This document shows, one piece after another, positions 56,711 to 64,000 of a stretch of 64,000 nucleotides of DNA. Source of the stretch: Acorus gramineus (lineage: Eukaryota; Streptophyta; Magnoliopsida; Acorales; Acoraceae); contig JAUJYN010000021.1 in the NCBI GenBank assembly GCA_030737835.1, positions 1,514,631 through 1,578,630 of the forward strand. Reading direction: 5' to 3'. The position numbers were made by a program, and so were the translations under genes. The notes below the pieces were generated by a model. The model worked only from the letters and a program-made list of their open reading frames with translations, was not told the origin of the DNA and ran no database searches. The number at the start of each line of letters is the position of its first letter. The stretch's first letter is position 1.

Positions 56711-56746
56711 ATCTAGACGGACGGTCGCGCGACGACCCGGTTACCG
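56711..56746 (+). other. Exon-like block b in the A solo LTR
   Basis: 36 nt between TTACAG and GTGAGT. Frame LDGRSRDDPVT when one base precedes it, joining to block c at 57794. Confidence 0.45.
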
Positions 56747-57793
56747 GTGAGTGGGACAACCCAACCCAGTTGGGAGGCGCTATATGCACTTGGGCGTATA
56801 CCGTCCTCCCCTGGGGCACATAGTTAATATTAACTGATTAATATGAAATCTGTGCGAGCATGATTATTGTGTAGAATGCATACCACCCTAGACTTTGTAT
56901 GTTAGGGACTTGCACCCTTAGGATATGTGTAAGAGCCGTGCATCCTGTCACCTTGTTATCATGCTAGGAAAGCCTCGACCTATGCATGCGTCCTATTAGT
57001 TTGATTTATTAAATTAAATGCAAGCTTATGATATTGTTGGCATGCCTTAGTGAATATAAGGGGGCCTTGCGAGGTAAACATTGAGACCCGGGCTAGGGTA
57101 CTCCGTGTTCCTTGTTTGGTTGGCGGGATGTCCTATATCGGGACCTCAGGTTTCCCTCCCAAGGTTTCTTTTCCCCATTATTATGTTATATAATTTCCCC
57201 GCATCTTGGTTATGCGCGTTGGAGGAATTCTGAAGAATTCAGGACATTAGAGTTATTGAGATGTGTTGTCGGCGGATCCGAGTGGATCATATGCGTATGG
57301 ATGGACTGTTCTGTTCCCTTCGTTGGATCCGTGTAGATACTGCCCCGACGTTAGAAACGCTGTCCCGTGCAGGGGCTCCCATCAGTAGGCACATCCTAAT
57401 TTGGGACGGACTGTGCTGAATGTGGGGGTGGCCAAACGGCCTACGGAGTGGGGAGAGACTATCGATGGACCAAGGGTGATTAACAGCCTAGTCAGTCCCA
57501 ATATCCCATGTCACCATATTGAGGGGTGAGGGTGAGGGTATGGTGGGCCGGCGATGTGGCGACCCACTGGATTGTGTAAGGATGATTATCTGCCTACTAA
57601 GTCCCAACATCCTATGTCACCTATTGAGGGGTGAGGGTGTGGTGGTTTGGCGATGTAACGACCCACTGGATTTGTGTTGATTATGCCACTTTGAGGCTTT
57701 TATTGATTAATTGTGGTTAATATGAACTGTGATGCATGGGTTGTGCTATTCACTGAGCGTGTGGCTCACCTCTCGCATAATATTTTTCTCCAG

Positions 57794-57846
57794 TGATTAC
57801 CGAGGTGGACTTGAAGGAGGAGCTTCCCGAGCGACTGCACCAGTAG
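57794..57846 (+). other. Exon-like block c in the A solo LTR
   Basis: It follows a pyrimidine tract and CTCCAG. It reads VITEVDLKEELPERLHQ with one preceding base, then TAG (57844-57846). In DLKEELPE, the changes from A2 copies (GAC/GAT, TTG/CTG, CTT/CTC) are all synonymous. Confidence 0.45.
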
Positions 57847-59328
57847 CGGAGTAGCGCCACGTCCCTCGAGTTTTTGAGGCCATCAGCATCCTTTTTTATT
57901 GTATGTATATATTTCCGTGCTTGGGCACCTAGTTTGGATTGTATTTGGATATATGTGTGTATATTGGCTCTCACAGGACATATGATTATGTATCGAGTCT
58001 GCAATGTGTTGTTGATTTACAGATTCAGTCTTTTTAGCTTCCGCTATCTGTGTATACATCATGTCAGCCTCTTTGTGGTCTGTGTTGTCTTTTTGGCTGT
58101 TGTTTATGGTATGTTATTGATCTCCTGTATTGACTGCTGATATCATTTATACGCTTGCCGCATCCCGGGGACGGCCGCCCTGGGGCGTGACACATACAAT
58201 ACATGTATATAAGCCTAGCATGCAAGATACCTACATATTATAGCTTAAGGCATGGCTATACTACTTATCTACACAAGTAGTATAGCTAGGGCGCCCCATC
58301 GATGCACGACGCGCGGCTACGCGCGTTGAGCGCATCCCGAGTGGGGGGGGGGGATTGGATCGAACCACTCACCATACAACCCGCGACCTCGCGCATCCCA
58401 TCCGACGAGATCTGCAAGGTAGGGGCATCCAATTTGGTGAGTAACATCATAATTTAACACTTAGAAATCATTAGAAATACCAAGGACTTAGACATGCACG
58501 CATACGGGCTCGCACGCATGCGAGCACACGCGTACGCACACATGCACGGGTCCCCCAACACCTACCCGAGACCTTGGGCAGCCCCACGCATCCCCCACCA
58601 CGCGCACGCACGTGCGCGCGCGCACTGGCGCCCAGCCGTGCGCCCAGGCACATGCCCAGGCGCATTTCTCCGCGCGCGCGCACGCTCGCGCGCGTCTGCG
58701 CGACCACCTGCGCCTGCCAGAGCCCTTCTGCGCGCGCGCACGCACGCAGACAACCCCCAGCACGTGCCCAGCCAATCTTAACCCCTTTTTAACCCTCTCC
58801 AACCCCTCACACACACTCTAACCCATCTACCTAGCATGCATGACCTCCCCAACCATCCCAACAGCCCTAAAAATCAAAAAGAAGGGGAAGAGGACTTACC
58901 AAAAGAGGGAAAGGGAAAGGGGGAGATGCGGGGCTCTCGACGCTCCCACGGCCACCTCAACCACCACCACCACCACCACCACCTCTTCAGCCTCTCACCA
59001 GCCCTTCTTGGCTGCAAATCAGGGGGGGGGGAAGATATGAGAGGGTGCTTGAGAGAGAGGAGATCAACAACTACAACACATGCACAAACCTTCTCCTTCT
59101 CTTCTCTTTGAGGAAAAATCACAAACACATGGGGGTTGTGGGTGAAAGGGAGAAAGAAAGCCAAGATAAGGTAGACGTGGGGAGTGGGAGAGAGAGGGAC
59201 AGAGATATTTTTGGGCAAATAAATATCCAAAAGAGGGATACAAATGACCAATTCGTCCCTGACTAGAAATTCTGTACATACTTCACTAGAACAGCCATAA
59301 CTTCTTCAATATAGCTCCGAATTGCACA

Positions 59329-59428
59329 ATTCAAAGTCCACTGGAAAGCCAAGAAGATTATCTACAACTTTCATGTTAATGCCAATTCAAAGTCCACTGG
59401 AAAGCCAAATGTTTATCTATAACTTCTG
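59329..59428 (-). repeat. Short imperfect tandem repeat at an insertion edge
   Basis: 'aattcaaagtccactggaaa' occurs at about 59329 and again at about 59385, next to the point where plus-strand GC-rich B2 sequence begins. It may be a by-product of repair at that junction. Confidence 0.6.
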
Positions 59429-59429
59429 C

Positions 59430-61884
59430 GCGCGCGCGGGGCAGTGCGCCTGGGCGTGCGTCTGGGCGCGGGGCTGGGGGCCAATGCGCGCTCGTGCATG
59501 CGCGTGCTGGGGCATGCGCAGGGCTGCCCAGGGGCTCGGGTAGGTGCTGGGGCACCCGGGCATGCGTGCGTACGCCCGTGCTCGCATGCGTGCGAGCCCG
59601 TATGCGTGCATGTCTAAGTCTTAGGTATTTCTAATGATTTCTAGGTGTAACTCACAAAATTTGATGCCCCTACCTTGCAGATCTCGTCGGATGGGATGCG
59701 CGAGGTCCCGGGTTGTATGGTGAGTGGTTTGATCCAATCCCCCCCCTCTCGGGATGCGCTCGACGCTCGTAGACGCGCGTCGCGCATCGATGTAAGCTAT
59801 AATATGTAGATATCTTGCATACTAAGCTTATATACATGTTTTGTATCCATGTATGTACGATTGTGTTGCATGCGCCCCTCTAGTATGGGTATGTATTGCT
59901 GTAATGTGTATTGATGTATAGAATATGGCATGTCTTAGGTGGTATTGTAATACTACTCCCACCATATTAATGGGAATATACAGTATGATTAAGTCTGGGT
60001 TAATAACGGGCACCTGCCTAATATTCCCTTGCGATAAGACTCGAGGGCGTGGTATAGCTGTTGCGCCCATGCTAATGGGGCAAAGCTATGACCAGCTTCA
60101 TGAGATGATGATCTCTCTCGCCCTCTCCCTTTGAACGAACTGAGTAAGTAGATGCGATTTCCTACTCAACTCAGGTTCGTTTGGAATATTGGCATGCACC
60201 TGTTAGTGCGCGAGATCGCGCTTGACCCTTTCTTTTAAGTTGGCGATATCCAACGGATGTTAGGGCATATTTTGTATGTTTATGTGATTAATGACCATGT
60301 ATGCATGTTGTATGATTTATTATGATGTAAATCGATGATTAGGGAGTATCCCTATGATTAATTGATATGTGATTGTGCATATGGTTCATGCACATAACTA
60401 AGATTAAATTCTCCTCTAAAATATATCTGCATGTTAGAAATGATAGACCTAGCTGGAATAGGCGTGGGTATGACTCGCTGTCGGGTTGTACCTTATTAGT
60501 TAGAGCGCTAGCGATGTAATCGCCCCGTGCATCCGAGCAATGCACTCATTTGGAATTCAGGAGAATTCATTAGCTTATGGGATTATTTCTATGTGAGAGC
60601 AGAGGCAACCCCTTTGTGTCTGAGCGACGCAACGGTGTGGGAGTACAGTAGCATTCGATATATTGATAGGTGATTATCGAGAGTGGTTGTTTTTCCATTG
60701 GGTTCGCTTTGCGAACATGGAATGTTTACTCCCAGTGTTGTCCGTGTTGAGGGGGCCGGGTGGTAGCTGTCCTGATAGAGGGCTCCCATCCGTAGGTACC
60801 ACCGATGCATTCGGGAGCGTACTGATCGTGGGAGTATACCAGGTAGAGGCTACCCGGGAGAGGGTTAACGAATGATGTTGCGAGCGTGGGAGCGTTCTCC
60901 CCTTCGTTGGATCCGATGTAGGGACTCCTCGGTGATTACAGCTGTCCTGATAGAGGGCTCCCATCCGTAGGTACCACCGACGCATTCGGAAGCATACTGA
61001 TCGTGGGAGTATACCAGGTAGAGGCTACGCGGGGGAAAGGGCTACCGGTGGACCAAGGGTGTAGAGCAGTCTAAGTCTCTTCCAAAAGTCCTATGTCACC
61101 TCCGGGGGTGAGGGTAAGGATGAGGTGAAGACACATCGCCGCGTGACCCATTCGTTGTTCGTCCGTTCCCATAGTTGTTGGGCCCGGTAGTGTATCGATG
61201 TTGAAAGACATCGTTGGGCGGTTAACTTGATGTAGATGATCTAGTAGTGTTGTGTGGACCAGTAATCCCAGGTCTCCTTGACCAACGGTATGGTCTCTCC
61301 CTAAAAGTCCCAAGAGTCTCCCTCCGGGAGTGAGGGTGAGGGTGAGGTTGGTCGCGCTGCCGCGTGACCCTGTTATCCATGGGTTTCCACCCATGTTTTC
61401 CTTGAAAGGAAAGTGCTTATGTATTGAACTGTTGTATGGTGATTGGTTTCCAGCCACTCACTGAGCGTGTAGCTCACCCCTCGCATACTGTTTCTTTTCA
61501 GGGGCAGTGTTGGGCGTGGAGTTGGAGTTTCCCTGTGGCGTGGTCTTATGGGCGTGGAGCGTTCTTCCGGCGGGTGGCGAGTGCGAGGCTGTCAACAGTC
61601 CTAGAGTCATTGTATGTATTGTAAATCGTGCATGTGGCACAGGTTGTATTTTCTTTGGTCTAGACTTGGCTCTCACAGGACAGTGATTGTGTATTCGAGT
61701 CTGTAATAATGTTTTTGATTTACAGACATTGTTTATATATTATGCTTCCGCTTTTCAGTCAGTTATCATTATCTTTGCTTTGCCACCTTGTGTATTGTTG
61801 TTGGAGTCTTTATTGACCTCAGGTATTGATAGCTGATATTTTATTATTGCCACGTCTCAGGGACGGCCACCCTGGGGCGTGACA
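59430..61884 (+). mobile_element. Family B2 LTR (5' truncated) nested in the element 2 LTR
   Basis: It begins in the CpG-dense tract. Block b (near 59681-59719), the B2 middle, two direct repeats 175 bp apart (60765 and 60940), the GGGTGA block and the CGTGACA end at 61884 follow. The missing first ~1 kb and the lack of a clear duplication mean the left edge is a later deletion or recombination. Sequence at 61885 resumes the host LTR. Confidence 0.85.
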
Positions 61885-62197
61885 AATAATCCCTCCAGCT
61901 GTTCCGAAATTAGAGCTAAACATAGAACAGGGCTGCTGCCAGAATTTTTTCATCCCCAGGGTATACTTGAAAAAATATCCATAACTTTTACTACATGAAT
62001 CCAGTTGATCTAATTCCACTTTTGTATGAAAGCTAACTCAAAACTGAGCATCTCATAATAAAATCATATTTAAACCTCTTCATCTTGGATTTTAAGAAAA
62101 TTAAATCCAAATACCAATTCAAAAATGCATAACTTCTAGGAGAAAATTATGTAGCTAAATTTTCAATCAGAGCGCTCCGACTGACACAGGCATAACA

Positions 62198-62210
62198 TTC
62201 TTCCCCCCTT
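62198..62210 (-). promoter_or_regulatory. Polypurine tract of B2 element 2
   Basis: The element strand reads AAGGGGGGAAGAA directly before TGTTATGCC. Confidence 0.85.
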
Positions 62211-62224
62211 AGGAAATTTAGTCC

Positions 62225-62834
62225 TCAAAATTTAAGGAAACCCAAAGGGAAGACCAAATATAGCAAGTATCTCGCATAGACCTTTTGCTCCCAAGTGGTC
62301 TTTGCACCGGACTGGCGCTACCAACACACTATAATCAAAGGAACGGTCTTAGCGTTGAGCCTCTTCTCATGTTGGTCCTTGACCTCGATCCACTGCTCCA
62401 CGAACGACAAATCCAACTCGAGGATGAGATGGTCGAACAGAATGACATGAGTAGGATCGTGGACATAACGCCTCGGCCATGAGACAAGGATGACGTCGTG
62501 GGCATGAGCCAGCTGTGGGAGAAAGGCTACATGATAAGCCACCTCCCCAATCCACTCAATGACGAGAAACGGTCCCATTAAAGAGCAAACTCAGCTTGCC
62601 CCGAACGTCGAAACAGAGGGTGCCCTTAAACCAGGACACCTTCTCGAAAATATGATCGCCAAACCCAAAGGTAAGCATCCTAGCGACGATGACCTGCGTA
62701 GCCCTTTTTGTCAGTTCTGGGAGGTGCGGATGCACACATAAACCAATCCTGGCCACTGCAAGGTCAAATAAATAATTTGTGGCCCCTCCAACTGGCGCTC
62801 CTCAACCGTCCCAACACAAGAGAGGTATAAAACT
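62225..62834 (-). pseudogene. B2 element 2 integrase C-terminus and chromodomain remnant
   Basis: Frames give LDLSFVEQWIEVKDQHEKRL, FVIEWIGEVAYHVAFLPQLA-like sequence split by shifts, and CFDVRGKLSLLFNGTVSRH. It is collinear with element 1 (45760-46382). The site GCGCC at 62835-62839 is the empty counterpart of the A2 solo LTR insertion in element 1. Confidence 0.83.
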
Positions 62835-63470
62835 GCGCCTGTAGAGTGCCTTTCACACTACCCTCAGGATGCTCGAATGGTAGTCGTCTTGTAGGCATAC
62901 CCCAACAAATGGGTGATGCCTCACCCAACTGCCCTCATCATCGAGCACGCAGGCACTTAGCATGTCCTCCAAGGTCTGAATCGTCCTCTTTGTCTGGCTG
63001 TCCATCGGCGATGAAACGCTATACTTAAATGGAGGCTCGCGCCAAAGTCTGCCAAGGCTGCGTCACAACCTCAAAGTAACCCTCGCATCTCAACCAAAAA
63101 TAGCGCCGACCGGAGTGCCATGAAGACGAACAATCGCGAAGGTGAAAACCCACGTCAAGGCGTCGAGAGACTCAATCAGTCGGATTAGGGAGGGAAGCGC
63201 GGACTTAGTCAGTCGGTCATTGATCACCTAGACGGCGTCGTGACCCGAACGTGACATTAGCGAGTCCGCAACAATCCCCGATAACACACTCCCACGTTCG
63301 CTGAGGAATCTCCATGGACTGACGCTTTCCAACGCGATGATGATTCTCGAACTTTGCCTGAGGGCATGCCAACCCGGGGGAAACAAGGTCACCCACATCA
63401 CCTTTTCATCGCACTACTAGCAATCTCAATGAAGACTACCTCAAAGTAGTCCACGGAAGCCCAATAAAAC
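62835..63470 (-). pseudogene. B2 element 2 integrase core and N-terminal remnant
   Basis: It carries the TKR in place of SER at the catalytic Glu, and the TAG in the WVIVDRLT position near 63232, both as in element 1. The sequence is nearly parallel to 48895-49520, with small differences. The premature TGA after MDL in element 1 is not shared: element 2 has a small rearrangement there. Confidence 0.8.
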
Positions 63471-63870
63471 TTTTGAGATCCACGAAGGCATCCGGCGCAT
63501 TCGTCAACCCCGACGGCAGTACTTAAAACTCGTAGTGCCTGAAACGGTCACGAAAGGCCATCTACAGGATGTCCAACTCCCGGATCTCCAACTTGTGGTA
63601 CCCTTGTGCGAAGATCGATCTAAGAGAAGACACTGGCTCCCAGAGCTGGTCAAACAGATCATCAATTTTTGGCAAGGGTAATTGATCTTCAACCTCCACG
63701 GGGAGATCAAAACAACACCACGAACAATTAAGTCCAGATTCTGCTCCTCGAGCATGGCTGGCGCTCATGATGACACTTACACGCTTGGTAAGCCACTCAA
63801 CCGCACTTAATCCACAAGACACGCAATAAGGGGTCGTCGAACCTCGACAATGCCTATGCGACGTCATCTA
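63471..63870 (-). pseudogene. B2 element 2 protease/RT remnant with the same fusion as element 1
   Basis: Frames give LDLIVRGVVLIS joined after a few residues to [12 protein letters not shown] and GYHKLEIRELDI, then a jump to integrase. The missing parts are the same as in element 1: protease active site, RT N-terminus, RT polymerase motif and RNase H. Confidence 0.8.
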
Positions 63871-64000
63871 TCTGATAGGGCGATTGAGTCCCATCACGAA
63901 TGCTAGCATCGCGTCTCCTTATTTACGACCCATGTGGGGCAAAACGCGACAGTATCCACAACTATGCTTCACATGCCACCAGAGATAGGTCGCTCATCTA
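63871..64000 (-). pseudogene. B2 element 2 gag region (runs off the window)
   Basis: Collinear with 49925-50060 of element 1, including the stretch related to family A gag near FAPALV. The element continues to the right, where its PBS and 5' LTR are expected. Confidence 0.7.

Larger units (their letters stand above)
55230..58192 (+). mobile_element. Solo LTR, family A (2963 bp)
   Basis: Starts TGTTATATATGTGTCAC and ends GGGGCGTGACA, with no internal region. Host B2 LTR sequence resumes after it. The flanks are GATAC plus three extra bases (TGG) on the left and CATAC on the right, so the duplication is imperfect (ATAC shared). It keeps a TATA box (55654-55662), a first donor (55790), a splice-flanked block with an ATG (55886-55988), a GC-rich tract (56110-56560), blocks b and c, and the stem-loop, making it the clearest example of the A LTR layout. 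Confidence 0.9.
53216..62197 (-). mobile_element. 3' LTR of B2 element 2, split by two nested LTRs
   Basis: B2 LTR sequence is found in three pieces that are collinear when the insertions are ignored: 53216-55229, 58193 to about 59428, and 61885-62197. It lacks its last ~13 bp on the left, runs through the stem-loop, the B2 middle, block b (near 58385-58425) and the CpG tract (58500-58760), and ends at TGTTATGCC next to the PPT at 62198. The insertions are a family A solo LTR and a plus-strand B2 LTR. Confidence 0.85.

Noticed and set aside
1..64000. CRISPR array, bacterial operon, or host gene
   Set aside because: No spaced repeats of CRISPR type and no non-transposon domain in any frame. 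All recognisable proteins are retrotransposon gag or pol.

Overview
This window is plant nuclear DNA made almost entirely of nested, broken LTR retrotransposons. I found no host protein gene, rRNA, tRNA or CRISPR array. The organism is very probably an angiosperm. The evidence is chromovirus-type Ty3/gypsy elements primed by initiator-tRNA-Met, an Athila-type element primed by a tRNA-Asp-like site, and a Ty1/copia fragment. The density of nesting suggests a large, repeat-rich or pericentromeric region. The species cannot be named from the sequence.

Layout from left to right. 1-2259 is the 3' part of a large gypsy LTR (family A, + strand), abutting a decayed copia gag-PR-INT-RT piece (2260-4697). 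4698-14447 is a minus-strand Athila-type element (LTR, PBS, gag, PR, RT), split by a complete solo LTR of family B1 at 8148-11995 with a perfect ATATT target duplication. 14448-15446 is a family A LTR fragment. 15447-25086 is a nearly whole minus-strand Tekay/Del-like chromovirus (family A) with 3' LTR, PPT, pol, gag, PBS and a truncated 5' LTR. 25087-29576 is the 3' end of a plus-strand B1 element. 29577-40805 is a second, more decayed chromovirus (family A2), whose 5' LTR is a mosaic with a B segment. 40806-43465 is a rearranged plus-strand B2 LTR. 43466-53215 is a minus-strand, internally deleted B2 element, carrying an A2 solo LTR (46383-48894) with a perfect GCGCC duplication. 53216-62197 is the LTR of a second B2 element, itself split by a family A solo LTR (55230-58192) and a plus-strand B2 LTR (about 59430-61884). 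62198-64000 is the interior of that second B2 element, running off the window.

The LTRs are very large (about 2.5-3.9 kb) and modular. Families A, A2, B1 and B2 share a 3' end (a stem-loop followed by a GGGGCGTGACA terminus), a CpG-dense central tract, a (GGGTGA)n block and a conserved set of splice-like junctions, but they differ in their 5' ends and in a middle block. All B-type interiors seen (two full and one 3' end) carry inherited defects, including Glu to Lys at the integrase catalytic position. They therefore look like a non-autonomous family moved in trans by A-type relatives. The most unusual signal is inside the A-type LTRs: two short exon-like blocks flanked by good splice sites, which vary mainly at synonymous positions in one reading frame ending at a shared TAG. 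That may be an LTR-encoded spliced small protein, or constraint on the splicing signals alone. The ORFs in the GC-rich LTR tracts look like by-products of base composition.
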